In this document: in pieces, positions 44,398-53,489 of the stretch | How positions within the stretch are numbered: position 1 is the stretch's first letter | How the letters are laid out: every line of letters begins with the position of its first letter | Assembly: GCA_046728175.1 (NCBI GenBank) | Contig: JBKPEA010000100.1 | Span: 1-64,000, forward strand | From: JAFAHS01 sp046728175 | GTDB lineage: Bacteria > Desulfobacterota > Binatia > Binatales > Binataceae | Direction: 5' to 3' | Length of the DNA: 64,000 nt | Notes under the pieces: model-generated | Told to the model about the DNA's origin: nothing | Databases searched by the model: none | What the model saw: only the letters and a program-made list of their open reading frames with translations | Position numbers and translations under genes: made by a program

Positions 44398-45933
44398 CTA
44401 TTCCGCTCTCAGGTCCTTGCGCAGAATTTTACCCAGCTGGTTCTTGGGTAGCGCGTCGAGGAACGCTATCTGTTCGGGCCGCTTGAAGCTGGCCAGCCGC
44501 GACCTGCAGAACTCGGTCAATTGCTGTTCGCTGGCGCTGACACCCTTGCGCAACACCACAAATGCCTTCACGGTCTGCCCCCACTCCTCGGACGGCACGC
44601 CCACGACCGCGACTTCATCGACTGCGGGATGGCTCATCAGCACCGCTTCGATTTCTGCCGGCGCGATATTCTCGCCGCCGCGAATGATCATGTCGTCCTT
44701 GCGGCCAGCGAAGAACACGTACCCATCTTCATCCCGCCATCCGAGGTCTCCGGTCGCACGCCAACCGTCGGGCAGCGCGGCGTCATCAGCCCGGCCCGCG
44801 TATCCCTTCATGATGCGCGGGGTGCGAATGATTATTTCACCGACCTGTCCGGCTGGCAGCACCTTGCCCTCCTCGTCGCGGACCCTCACTTCGACGTCGG
44901 GTAAGGGTTTGCCAATCGAGTTGAGCCGCTTGAGCTTGAGCTCGACCTCCGCGGGGGGACCCTCCAGACGATGGTCATCCGGGCCCAGCACCGTAAGCGA
45001 CGACGTGGTCTCGGTCTGCCCGTATGCGTTTACGAATCCAACCGTCTTCGGAAACGCTTCGATCGCTCGCCGGATAACCTGGATCGGCATCGCAGCGCCG
45101 CCGTAGGCCAGGTTTGTCAGGCTGGATAGATCGGTCTTCGAGAAGGACGGCTCATCGAGCAGCTGCTTCATCATCGTTGGGACCACGAACGCATGCGTCA
45201 CCTTCTCGGCCGCAACCAGCTCGAGCCAGGTTTTGGCATCGAACTGCTGCATCACGATCATTTTGCGACCGGTCCAGATGTTGGTCATGTACGCGGTAGT
45301 TCCCGCGATGTGGTAAAACGGCACGCACACCAGCGCGACCCCGCGGTCGGTCCCATCGGCCATCTCCACGTTCGCGGTGACATAGGCGGTGAAGTCGCGG
45401 AACGAGAGCATGACGCCCTTGGGCAGCGAGGTGGTGCCGCTGGTGTACATCAAGATGGAGGTATCCTCGTCTTCCACCTCGGCCTCGGTCTCGTCGGGCT
45501 CGGCCTTGGCTGCCAAGTCGCCGAGCCGCAGGATCCCGCCCCTGCCATCGCCAATCGCGAGGAAGGAGTGCGCCTTCAACCGGGGCCGCATCCGCTCGAT
45601 CAAGTCGAGGTAGCGATCGCCGACCAGCAGCAGGCGCGTCTCGGCGGCATTGATCATGTACTCGAGCTCATTTTCCTTGGCGCGGTAGTTGAGCGGAAGA
45701 AATGTGAGCCCCGCCTTCGCGGCCGCATAGTAGCTTGCGACGTAACAATCGGAGTTGGTATCGAGCGTGGCGACCACCTCGTGGCCCTTCAGTCCGGCCT
45801 GCTTGAACACGGCTGCCAGGCGCGCGACCTGATCGGCGAGCTGCGCATAGTTCAGGCGTTGCTTCCCAAAAACCAGAATCTCCTGATCCGGCACAATGCT
45901 GGACGGGATGGTTACGAAATTGACGGTGTTCAA
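44398..45933 (-). CDS. Acyl-CoA synthetase (AMP-binding, fatty-acid-CoA ligase type)
   Basis: The 511-residue adenylating enzyme has the P-loop ILMYTSGTTSLPKGVMLS, the A5 motif VNAYGQTETTS, the hinge region GWRATGDLGWRDEDGYVFFAGRKDD and the C-terminal catalytic lysine in PKNQLGKILRKDL. It activates an acid as acyl-AMP and then acyl-CoA. Its place next to two dehydrogenases and two hydratases suggests degradation of a fatty, branched or cyclic acid; the substrate cannot be read from sequence. Confidence 0.93.
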   Translation of the reverse strand: MNTVNFVTIPSSIVPDQEILVFGKQRLNYAQLADQVARLAAVFKQAGLKGHEVVATLDTNSDCYVASYYAAAKAGLTFLPLNYRAKENELEYMINAAETRLLLVGDRYLDLIERMRPRLKAHSFLAIGDGRGGILRLGDLAAKAEPDETEAEVEDEDTSILMYTSGTTSLPKGVMLSFRDFTAYVTANVEMADGTDRGVALVCVPFYHIAGTTAYMTNIWTGRKMIVMQQFDAKTWLELVAAEKVTHAFVVPTMMKQLLDEPSFSKTDLSSLTNLAYGGAAMPIQVIRRAIEAFPKTVGFVNAYGQTETTSSLTVLGPDDHRLEGPPAEVELKLKRLNSIGKPLPDVEVRVRDEEGKVLPAGQVGEIIIRTPRIMKGYAGRADDAALPDGWRATGDLGWRDEDGYVFFAGRKDDMIIRGGENIAPAEIEAVLMSHPAVDEVAVVGVPSEEWGQTVKAFVVLRKGVSASEQQLTEFCRSRLASFKRPEQIAFLDALPKNQLGKILRKDLRAE

Positions 45934-45942
45934 GGAGCCTGT

Positions 45943-46749
45943 TTACCTCCTGGGTGCCCCGGGCTTTCTTGGGTGCCCGAGCCCGCGCTTGCCGCGGTCG
46001 TGACGATGCTCATGGCCGCACAGCATCGAGAGGCGGTAGGCGAGGCGCCGTTCCAGGGACAGCCCTTCTCCGAGTGGCAATTCGAGCCCACCCCACACCG
46101 CGAGCTTGATGAGCGCGGCATTTGCGCGGGGCAGTCGGGCGAACCACTGGGCCAGTTCCAGCGCGCGGCTTTCGAGCTTCGCCAGCGAGACGACTTCGGC
46201 GACCAAACCTATAAGCAATGCGTCTTGCGCGTCAATCCAGCGGCCCGAAACCGCCAAGTCCAGCGCGCGGCCGAGGCCGAGGCGGCGTGACGCCGTCTGA
46301 GTGCCGGCGACCCCAGGGATCATTCCGACCCCGGTCTCGGGCAGGCAAATCCGGGTATCTTCGGCGGCGATCGCGATGTCGCACAGCAGCGCCATCTCCA
46401 GTCCGCCACCCACGGTGAACCCGTGGACCGCCGCGATGGTGGCAACCGGCAGTGCTTTCAGTCGACCCCACACGTCGCGACGGAAGCGAACCCAGCGCGC
46501 GACCACCGGCGACGGCGCCGTGCCGAACTCGTGCAGATCACCCCCGGTCGAAAATGCCGGGCCAGCGCCGGTTAGAACCATCGCGCGGACTTCGACGTCA
46601 TCCTGAACCGCGCTCAAAGCACCGAACAGAGCATCGCGCATCGCGACGTTGTAGGCGTTCAGCTGGTCGGGACGATTCAGCGTCACCCACGCAACTGCGC
46701 CGCGCTTTTCGTAGAGGACCGCGTCAGGCCGGTCCACGCTCCCGCTCAT
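45943..46749 (-). CDS. Enoyl-CoA hydratase/isomerase family protein
   Basis: The 268-residue protein has the crotonase pattern AWVTLNRPDQLNAYNVAMRD, GAGPAFSTGGDLHEFG (oxyanion hole), IAAVHGFTVGGGLEMALLCD and ICLPETGVGMIPGVAGTQ. The glutamate in LPETGVGMIPG is retained, consistent with hydratase activity. Its ATG overlaps the stop of the acyl-CoA dehydrogenase at 46746 as ATGA. Confidence 0.92.
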   Translation of the reverse strand: MSGSVDRPDAVLYEKRGAVAWVTLNRPDQLNAYNVAMRDALFGALSAVQDDVEVRAMVLTGAGPAFSTGGDLHEFGTAPSPVVARWVRFRRDVWGRLKALPVATIAAVHGFTVGGGLEMALLCDIAIAAEDTRICLPETGVGMIPGVAGTQTASRRLGLGRALDLAVSGRWIDAQDALLIGLVAEVVSLAKLESRALELAQWFARLPRANAALIKLAVWGGLELPLGEGLSLERRLAYRLSMLCGHEHRHDRGKRGLGHPRKPGAPRR

Positions 46750-47855
46750 AGTTCCAGAATATTCGCCAGCTGCAGGCGATGCTCGCTCGGATCGCCGAAC
46801 AGTATCGAGCTTGCGCGCGCACGTTTGAAATACAGATGCGCGGGATGTTCCCAGGTGAAGCCCATGCCTCCGTGAATCTGGATATTCTCGGCCGCGGCGT
46901 GAAAGTAGGATTCGGAACAGTACGACTTGGCCAGGTGCGCACCTTCAAACGCATCCTCGCCCTCGGCTATGGCGAACGCGGCGTTATAGGCGGCGGAACG
47001 TGCGAACTCCGTTTCCACCAACATATCGGCGCATTTGTGCTTGATCGCCTGAAACGAGCCGATCGGCCGGCCGAACTGCAGCCGGGTCTTGGCGTAGTCG
47101 GTCGACATTTCAAGGCAGCGCTGCGCGCCGCCTACTTGCTCGGCTGCCAGCATGGTCACACCAAGCGCCATGACCTGCTTGAGCACTCCGCTCGCGTCGC
47201 CCGCCGAGATGCGCGTGGCCGGGGTGTTCGAGAAATTCAGCCGCGCCAGCTTGCGGGTCAGATCGAGCGTCGGCAGCGCATGTCGCTCCAGCCCCGGCGC
47301 GTTCGTTTCGACTTGAAACAGTGCCAGGCCGTCGTCGGCCTTGGCCGCGACGATCAGCGCATCCGCGAGATGCCCGTCCAGAACGTAATCCTTGACTCCG
47401 CTCAGCTTCCACGCGGATCCCGCGCCGGTCGCACGCATCGCGATGGAGGCCAGATCCCATTTCCCGGCCGCTTCGGTGATCGCGACGGTCGCGATGGACT
47501 TGCCCGATGCGATTGCGGGCAGCAGCTTCTTTTGCGCCGTTTCGTCGGCACCGCGTAGCAGCGCGCCCGCCGCCAGGACCGCGCTGGCCAGATAGGGCCC
47601 GCAGAACAACACGCGTCCCATCTCCTCCATCGCAATCGCCAGCTCGACCGGGCCCAGGCCCGCACCGCCATGCCGTTCCGGCACGATCAGGCCAAGCAGG
47701 GACAGTTCCGATGCCATCCGTTCCCAGGTCTTGGGATCGTAGCCCGGCTCGGTCTCCATCAAGGTGCGGACCTTCGCCTCGGACGATTCGTTTTCCATGA
47801 ATCGGCGCACCGTCTGCCTAAGTTCCTCGTGTTCGTGAGTGAAAGCGAAATCCAT
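46746..47855 (-). CDS. Acyl-CoA dehydrogenase, small (369-residue) partner
   Basis: The protein has the three-domain acyl-CoA dehydrogenase pattern: VRRFMENESSEAKVR at the N-terminus, AIEEMGRVLFCGPYL-like sequence, and the end QIHGGMGFTWEHPAHLYFKRA with the base-like glutamate. It lies 41 bases after a second dehydrogenase gene. In actinobacteria such unequal pairs form mixed tetramers (FadE28/FadE29-type) for steroid side chains, so a heteromer is possible here. Confidence 0.93.
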   Translation of the reverse strand: MDFAFTHEHEELRQTVRRFMENESSEAKVRTLMETEPGYDPKTWERMASELSLLGLIVPERHGGAGLGPVELAIAMEEMGRVLFCGPYLASAVLAAGALLRGADETAQKKLLPAIASGKSIATVAITEAAGKWDLASIAMRATGAGSAWKLSGVKDYVLDGHLADALIVAAKADDGLALFQVETNAPGLERHALPTLDLTRKLARLNFSNTPATRISAGDASGVLKQVMALGVTMLAAEQVGGAQRCLEMSTDYAKTRLQFGRPIGSFQAIKHKCADMLVETEFARSAAYNAAFAIAEGEDAFEGAHLAKSYCSESYFHAAAENIQIHGGMGFTWEHPAHLYFKRARASSILFGDPSEHRLQLANILEL

Positions 47856-47896
47856 TGTGGCCTCTTGACGTCCGTGACGATGATCGAGGTTGAAGC

Positions 47897-49126
47897 TCAG
47901 GCGCTGCGCGGAATCTGTTTCCAGGGAACGTCCTTGTCGGAGCGCGGTTCGCCGGGCAAACCCAGCACACGCTCGCCAAGGATGTTGCGCATGACTTCGG
48001 AGGTCCCGCCTTCAATCGAGTTCGCGCGTGCCCGCAGGAACTGGTATTTGGTCAGCGAGTTGCGCCCTTCGCGCGCCCGTGAAGTGGGCCGCCGCCGTTT
48101 ATAGCCTGGCTCGTAGATCAGCGAGTCTGCTCCCATCACGTCCATCGCGCATTCCCAGATGCGCTTGTTGAGCTCAGCTTGGGCAAGCTTGACGACCGAG
48201 CCCTCCGGCCCCGGGTTGCCCGCCTTGCGTGCGGCCTTCGCCCGCTGGGTCGTCATCCGCAACAGTTCGGCTTCGATGTACAGCTTGGTAATGCGATCGC
48301 GCAGTAAAATTTCGGCGTCCGGCGAGAACTGTCCCGGCTCGCGTGACTTCCACAAATTTATCAGCACGCCGATCGATCCGGCGCCGCGGCGGGTCGGGCC
48401 GCCGCCGCCAATCGCAGTCCGTTCATTCATCAAGGTGGTGATGGCGACCTTCCATCCTTCGCCTTCGCGGCCCATCAGCCGATCCGCCGGAATCTTCACG
48501 TCAGTGAGAAACACTTCGTTGAACTCGGCTTCTCCGGTGATCTGATGCAGCGGCCGTACCTCGACGCCCGGACTATGCATATCAAGCAGAAAGTACGACA
48601 TCCCCGAGTGCTTAGGCGCATCGGGATTGGTGCGCGCCAGCAACATGCCCCATTTCGAGACATGGGCCAAGCTCGTCCACACCTTCTGGCCATTCACCGT
48701 CCAGTAGTCACCCTCGCGGGTCGCGCGAGTCGCCAGACCCGCGACGTCGGATCCCGCACTGGGCTCGCTGAAAAGCTGGCACCAGATGTCTTCCCCGGTG
48801 AAGATGCGGCGCAGGAGTGTTTTCCTCATCCACTCGGTACCGTGGGTGAGCACGGTCGGCGCGCCCATTCCGATGCCAATCGCGTTGATCATCATGTCAT
48901 CGTAGTGGATCTTGGCGTGCTTGCTGAGCTCGTCCGCCACTACCGCCTGCATGCCCGGGCTGATCCCCAATCCTCCGAACCCTTCGGGAAAGTGAACCCA
49001 CGCCAGGCCATAATCGTACTGCTTGCCGCGGAAGGTGAACTGGTCGACCTTGTCGGGATGCGCTTCTTCCAAAAGCGCGCGTACACGCTTGCGCAGATCC
49101 TCTTCACTAATCTCACGCTGGGCCAT
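47897..49126 (-). CDS. Acyl-CoA dehydrogenase, large (409-residue) partner
   Basis: The protein starts MAQREISEEDLRKRVRALLEEAHP, has the FAD-binding QLFSEPSAGSDVAGLATRATREGDYWTVNGQKVWTS region in its expected place, and ends GGTSEVMRNILGERVLGLPG. It is the first gene of a leftward run (49126 to 41791) for acyl-CoA metabolism. Promoter sequence must lie in 49127-49395, where I see no clear consensus. Confidence 0.94.
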   Translation of the reverse strand: MAQREISEEDLRKRVRALLEEAHPDKVDQFTFRGKQYDYGLAWVHFPEGFGGLGISPGMQAVVADELSKHAKIHYDDMMINAIGIGMGAPTVLTHGTEWMRKTLLRRIFTGEDIWCQLFSEPSAGSDVAGLATRATREGDYWTVNGQKVWTSLAHVSKWGMLLARTNPDAPKHSGMSYFLLDMHSPGVEVRPLHQITGEAEFNEVFLTDVKIPADRLMGREGEGWKVAITTLMNERTAIGGGGPTRRGAGSIGVLINLWKSREPGQFSPDAEILLRDRITKLYIEAELLRMTTQRAKAARKAGNPGPEGSVVKLAQAELNKRIWECAMDVMGADSLIYEPGYKRRRPTSRAREGRNSLTKYQFLRARANSIEGGTSEVMRNILGERVLGLPGEPRSDKDVPWKQIPRSA

Positions 49127-49395
49127 CGATGTCCCACTCCTTACGAGCTGATCACATTTTCATATCACAGTTGGAGCTGGCAGCAGACACTCGGAAGACC
49201 CGGGCGCCGCTTATGCGGTCCGCCTCGTCGTGCGCGAGCACAAAAAGGCTCCTTCCATTGGCGACTCGCGCGCATTCTCTAAGGGTTCGAACCGCCGGGT
49301 TCCAGTGAAGCTCAAGCGTGCTGCTTCTTTTCTCAGGCCTCCGGGTGACGCCCCCGAGTCCGCGGACGATCACACGAGCGGACGCGCCGACCTTT

Positions 49396-50955
49396 TCAAA
49401 CCGAATGCAGGTCGGCGCTGTCGCTGTAGGCAACTGCCGGCCGTCCGCGTTCGTACACCACGCGCCCGCCGATCACGGTCATATCCACCGGCAGGCTGAG
49501 CAGTTCGGCGGGGCTCAAGCTCACCGGGTTTCGCGGCAGCACGATGAGGTCGGCCAGCTTGTCTGACGCGATCTCGCCGGCATCGATACGCGCAAGGCGC
49601 GCCGCATCGCGGGTGAACATCGCAAACGCTTCATTCGATTCCAGACACTCCTCCGGCGCGAGCACCTGTCCATCCACCGTCGACCGCGAAATAGCCGCCG
49701 CGATGGCTGCCAGCGGTTGCGCGGGTGTTACCGGTGCGTCGGTTGCACCCACCAGCTCAATTCCGGCAGCCAGCAGGCTGCGCGACCGATAGAGATGCGG
49801 AACCAGGCCGGCCTCCTCGAGGTATTTAGGCCCGCGAAAATGCAGAAAACCCGGGTTGCTGACCACCCAGGCACCGCTGGCCGCGATTCTCCCAATCAGG
49901 TCAGGCGAGATCGTGCCGCCGTGTTCGATGCGGCACAGCGGAAGCGGCCTGTCGCTCGCAAACTGTCGGCGGGCGACCTCGATCACATCGAGCGCCTGCT
50001 CGAGATCCTCTATTTCGGTGGCGTGATACGCACAATCGAGGCCGCTGGCCAGTCCAATCCGCGTGGACCGCGCCATACCCCCTCCCTTGCGGCTGCCGCC
50101 CGCCATGAACTTGAGCGCCGCAATCCGAATGCGTCCCGTGCGGGCCATTTCCATGGCTTGGTGCAGCGCATCGAGTTGCGGTGCTCCGAGCATCACGCCC
50201 ACCCGCTGGTGTATCGCGCCGCAACTCTTCAGTTTGGCGAACAGCGCGATTTCCCCCGGTCCGTTGCGAACCGTTGCATCGGTGAAGGCAGTCACTCCGG
50301 CAGCGGCCAGTTGACGACTCATCACGCCGGCGCGAGATTCAATTTCCGCGGGCGTGACGTGCGGCAGATGCGCGCTGAGCCATTCCTCCATGCCAACGAA
50401 CAGACCAGTCAGGCGTCCAGTCGCATCGCGAAGCATTCGCGCGCCATCCGGCGGCCGAAACTTGGGGCTTTCCAGGCCAAGCTGATCGATCGCGCGCGTG
50501 TTCAGCCACGAACCATGAAGCGTCTGATGCCGCAGCCGCAGCGGATTTCTGGGTACCGATTGGTCAAGCTCGTCGCGGGTGGGACCACGCTTTTCGGCGA
50601 GCATCGTTTCATCGCAGCCGAAGGCTCGCAGCCAGTTGCCTGGGGGTGTCTTACCCGCGGTGGTGCGCAAATTGGCGAGCACGTCGCCGAGGGTGCGGCA
50701 CCGCCAGACCGAGATACCCGCTACCACTGCGGCGGCTTCCAGAAAATGTATGTGTGAATCGATAAATCCGGGGGCAACCGTCCGCCCCGCAAGCTTAACC
50801 AGGTGGGTTCGCGGACCGATGCACGCCTTCAGCCGGGCAAAGGGTCCGTAGTCGACAATTCGTCCGGCAGCGATCGCCACCGAATCACTGCCGGGCCGGC
50901 CAAGGATTTCCCCCTCGTGAAGAACCAGATCGGCTTTAACCGTTTGGTAGGCCAC
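49396..50955 (-). CDS. Amidohydrolase family protein (amidohydrolase_3, YtcJ-like)
   Basis: The 519-residue TIM-barrel metal hydrolase has the HxH metal motif in GFIDSHIHFLEAA, the large YtcJ-like insert (NPLRLRHQTLHGSWLNTRAID), LCRIEHGGTI (His) and GATDAPVTPAQPL (catalytic Asp). Such proteins hydrolyse varied amides or formamides. The real substrate is unknown. It stands between two leftward groups, with 54 bases to the small Cys-rich gene. Confidence 0.88.
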   Translation of the reverse strand: MAYQTVKADLVLHEGEILGRPGSDSVAIAAGRIVDYGPFARLKACIGPRTHLVKLAGRTVAPGFIDSHIHFLEAAAVVAGISVWRCRTLGDVLANLRTTAGKTPPGNWLRAFGCDETMLAEKRGPTRDELDQSVPRNPLRLRHQTLHGSWLNTRAIDQLGLESPKFRPPDGARMLRDATGRLTGLFVGMEEWLSAHLPHVTPAEIESRAGVMSRQLAAAGVTAFTDATVRNGPGEIALFAKLKSCGAIHQRVGVMLGAPQLDALHQAMEMARTGRIRIAALKFMAGGSRKGGGMARSTRIGLASGLDCAYHATEIEDLEQALDVIEVARRQFASDRPLPLCRIEHGGTISPDLIGRIAASGAWVVSNPGFLHFRGPKYLEEAGLVPHLYRSRSLLAAGIELVGATDAPVTPAQPLAAIAAAISRSTVDGQVLAPEECLESNEAFAMFTRDAARLARIDAGEIASDKLADLIVLPRNPVSLSPAELLSLPVDMTVIGGRVVYERGRPAVAYSDSADLHSV

Positions 50956-51009
50956 CGTTGAGTCGCCGACCCGCAGGAGAGGCAGAATCTAGCCCCGCGG
51001 GGATCGTTA

Positions 51010-51153
51010 TCAGTCCGAGGACGGCAGCGGCTTTGCCTCCTTGATCTTCATCTCGCCTTCACAACACTCCAGCGCACCCGGACCCGCCTTGTTGCAGAGC
51101 ACCTCGGTGCCGCACTTTTCGCACAGGTAACGTTTGCCAAGCACGTTTGCCAT
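51010..51153 (-). CDS. Small Cys-rich desulforedoxin-like protein, paralogue of the one at 43.4 kb
   Basis: The 47-residue protein reads MANVLGKRYLCEKCGTEVLC, later LECCEGEMKIKEAKPLPSSD. Its start and C-x2-C, C-C layout closely match the 39-residue protein at 43446-43565, with one extra cysteine after the first pair. AAGGAG lies ten bases before the ATG. It likely holds an iron or zinc site. It is too short for common ORF cut-offs. Confidence 0.8.
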   Translation of the reverse strand: MANVLGKRYLCEKCGTEVLCNKAGPGALECCEGEMKIKEAKPLPSSD

Positions 51154-51200
51154 TTCTCGTATCTCTCCTTAGCTTTCCAGTCCGAAACAACTCGACTGCT

Positions 51201-52229
51201 TTACTTCAAACTTTGCGGAAATGGAATGTCGCAGACCTCGGCTGCGACGTCTCCGGCGATATCGGCGATCGCGAGCCGGGTCCCCGGCTTCCAGACGCTG
51301 TGATTAAGAATCGCAAGACCAATAGTGCCCAGTCGCGGAGAAACCGCGACACTGCTTAGCTGGCCGACTTCCTTGCCCTCGAACCGCACCGATGCATTCA
51401 GCGCCGGGACGCGTTCACCCGCGACCAGGAGACCATAGAGCTTTTTCTTGAGCCCGCCTCGTGCGGTCGCACGCTCGATAGTTTCCTGGCCGACGTAACA
51501 TCCCTTGTCGAATGAGATGGCGCGGCTAAGCCGCGCCTCCAAAGCGATGGTCTTGTCCGTGGAGTCAACACCTACCCGGGCGATACCGTTTTCGATCCGC
51601 ACGATATTAATCGCATCGGTCGTGATCGGCCGAAAATCCGTTCCCAGAGACTCGATGGACGAGAGGACCGCGGCGACCCTGTCGCGCGCCACCAGTATTG
51701 TACCGGCGAAGCCACCGAATCGTGGCAGGTTGCCAATCGATATTGCACCCGCGCGTGTCCATCTCCATTCTTCCGGCAGGACCGCGCCCTTAGTACTGGC
51801 CCCGACGGCCTCGGCAGCCCGCGGCCCCTCTACATCGACCACCACCAAGTCGGAGCAGTCCTCGAATTCCACGTCATCGGCCACCAGCAGCTTCTCCAGA
51901 TGCTCCCGGGCCCGGCTCCAGGCCGCTTGGTCGATTTCAATCAGAATGGAATCGTCATCGATCCACGCGAAGAACTCCGCGATCAGGTGCGCGTGTTCGG
52001 TCAGGAACAGCGCCGGAACGATTGTGCCAGAGCGGGCATTCTTGATGTCGTTACTGCACATCCCGTGAAGGAACGACACTCGATCATCACCGACCACGCG
52101 AATGAGCTTGCGCTCGAACAGCCCGCATACTCCCGCACCGCGCTGGAGCACATCGTAGTCACGGCACACCTCCTCCCGGTTCGCGGAGGCGGGGGCTATG
52201 GTTCTGGTCGTTTCCTGGGCGTTTTGCAC
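51201..52229 (-). CDS. YgfZ/GcvT-domain protein (folate-binding Fe-S repair type)
   Basis: The protein of about 342 residues has the YgfZ/CAF17 signature FDKGCYVGQETIERA (KGCYxGQE) near residue 240 and the N-terminal DRVSFLHGMCSNDIKN. YgfZ uses tetrahydrofolate to support Fe-S enzymes such as radical SAM proteins. The start is uncertain: GTG 52229 is used; ATG 52298 is possible, and GTG 52169 is close behind GGGAGGAG. The KGCYVGQE cysteine is kept. Confidence 0.9.
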   Translation of the reverse strand: MQNAQETTRTIAPASANREEVCRDYDVLQRGAGVCGLFERKLIRVVGDDRVSFLHGMCSNDIKNARSGTIVPALFLTEHAHLIAEFFAWIDDDSILIEIDQAAWSRAREHLEKLLVADDVEFEDCSDLVVVDVEGPRAAEAVGASTKGAVLPEEWRWTRAGAISIGNLPRFGGFAGTILVARDRVAAVLSSIESLGTDFRPITTDAINIVRIENGIARVGVDSTDKTIALEARLSRAISFDKGCYVGQETIERATARGGLKKKLYGLLVAGERVPALNASVRFEGKEVGQLSSVAVSPRLGTIGLAILNHSVWKPGTRLAIADIAGDVAAEVCDIPFPQSLK

Positions 52230-52385
52230 GGTTAGACTGCTGCGGCAATTGCAGATTTTACTAGCCGGACGGGATGCTCGCCACCCTGCGACCGGCAAGC
52301 TCGGATTGCAATTCGTTCACTGTTCCGCCGCGCTCCGCTGATGGCGGTCTATGGGATATGATTTAGGCCGAAGGAGCCGAGATCC

Positions 52386-52523
52386 ATGGGCCCGTTCTTA
52401 CTAGGATTGATAATCGGATTTGGCGGCGCGCTTGCACTGTTCATTTATAACGAAGGCGACTTGTTCCTGAAGCTTTCGCAACAGGTCAAGCAGGCAGCTC
52501 AGCGTTTCAAGCAGTCGTCGTGA
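52386..52523 (+). CDS. Small single-span membrane protein
   Basis: The 45-residue product has one hydrophobic segment (about 4-23, LLGLIIGFGGALALFIY) and a basic amphipathic tail (LSQQVKQAAQRFKQSS). AAGGAG is eight bases before the ATG, which supports real translation. It is ten bases ahead of the secreted two-repeat protein gene, so the pair is probably co-transcribed. No family recognised. Confidence 0.7.
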   Translation: MGPFLLGLIIGFGGALALFIYNEGDLFLKLSQQVKQAAQRFKQSS

Positions 52524-52533
52524 GGCAAACAAG

Positions 52534-53415
52534 GTGCGTGGACTGTCTCTGGTCCGCTGCGCATGCTTGGGCGTTGCGATCGCCGGCTGCCTGATCCTCA
52601 TCCGATCGGCGCACGCGGCGGATGCACCCAAAGTAGTCATCACCGCGCTTACCCCCGACGGGGGTACCGTGCACGTAATCGGGTTCCTGGAAGGCAATGA
52701 TCTCAGATCGGCCGGTATTTTCGACCGGGGCGAGAAGCTCAAGGACATCCACGTCGCAGGCACACCCGGATCCCAACGCGTGAACTTTGATTTCGCGATT
52801 GAAGCTCCATCACCCACCATGATGATCGAAGTTACCGACGGCATGGGCCAGTCCGCTTCCGCACCAATCCTGTCTTCGACCGCGCCGCCGCCAACTGCAG
52901 CAGCCGCAAACCCCGCGCCAGCATCCGCTGGCGCCGGTGAGGACACGGCAGCGGTTCCAGCCGCGCCGCCGCCCGAAGGATCCGGCAATGCCGTAGAGAT
53001 TCCGCGTTACGGCGGCAGTGCGGCGCGTTCCCATCAACCCAATCCGCGCTTCGTCGGAGGAGTCGGAAACCCGATGACCAATGTCGAGATCGGCGTGATG
53101 AGCGTGCTGCCCGTTTTCTCGAAACCGGGCAGCTACGAAGTGACGGGGCAAATCGTCGGTGCGGGGGTTCGCCGCGCGGGCATTTATGTCGGCGGCCGCC
53201 CGGTGTGGCCGATTCCGGTGGCGACCGGGACCTTCACGCCATTTGACGTGATCTTTCCGCTCACCGGGGGACGCAACGCGACCATCCGTGCCTACGGGGC
53301 GGGCAATGAGTACATCGAACTGCCGATAAACGTGGATAGCCCGGCCGCGATGTACAACAATCCCTACGCACGACCGCGCAGTCCGCTCATCAATCCGTAC
53401 GGTCCTCCGCCCTAG
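52534..53415 (+). CDS. Secreted protein with two related beta-rich domains
   Basis: The 293-residue product has a signal peptide (about 1-28, ending SAHAADA). A first domain (about 30-115) and a second (about 180-270) look related: each has a G-x-V-x-G start, R-x-A-G-I-(F/Y), an FD-(F/V)-I-x-x-P-type strand and a final xxxPI. They are joined by about 60 residues rich in Ala/Pro. A Tyr/Pro-rich tail closes it. Ig-like folding is a guess. The start is GTG 52534. Function unknown. Confidence 0.65.
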   Translation: MRGLSLVRCACLGVAIAGCLILIRSAHAADAPKVVITALTPDGGTVHVIGFLEGNDLRSAGIFDRGEKLKDIHVAGTPGSQRVNFDFAIEAPSPTMMIEVTDGMGQSASAPILSSTAPPPTAAAANPAPASAGAGEDTAAVPAAPPPEGSGNAVEIPRYGGSAARSHQPNPRFVGGVGNPMTNVEIGVMSVLPVFSKPGSYEVTGQIVGAGVRRAGIYVGGRPVWPIPVATGTFTPFDVIFPLTGGRNATIRAYGAGNEYIELPINVDSPAAMYNNPYARPRSPLINPYGPPP

Positions 53416-53489
53416 GAGGCCAACTTGCCCGGTAGCGGTGGCTTGGATAGATTTCTGTTTCTTAACTTCCCATCGAGAGTGCATGGACG

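Noticed and set aside
45193..46290. 365-codon plus-strand frame across the ligase and hydratase genes
   Set aside because: Antisense to two confident enzymes and spans their junction.
49279..49310. tRNA-like T-arm sequence GGGTTCGAACC
   Set aside because: No matching acceptor, D or anticodon stems could be built around it.
49717..50757. 346-codon plus-strand frame opposite the amidohydrolase
   Set aside because: Shadow frame; the minus strand carries all metal-binding motifs.
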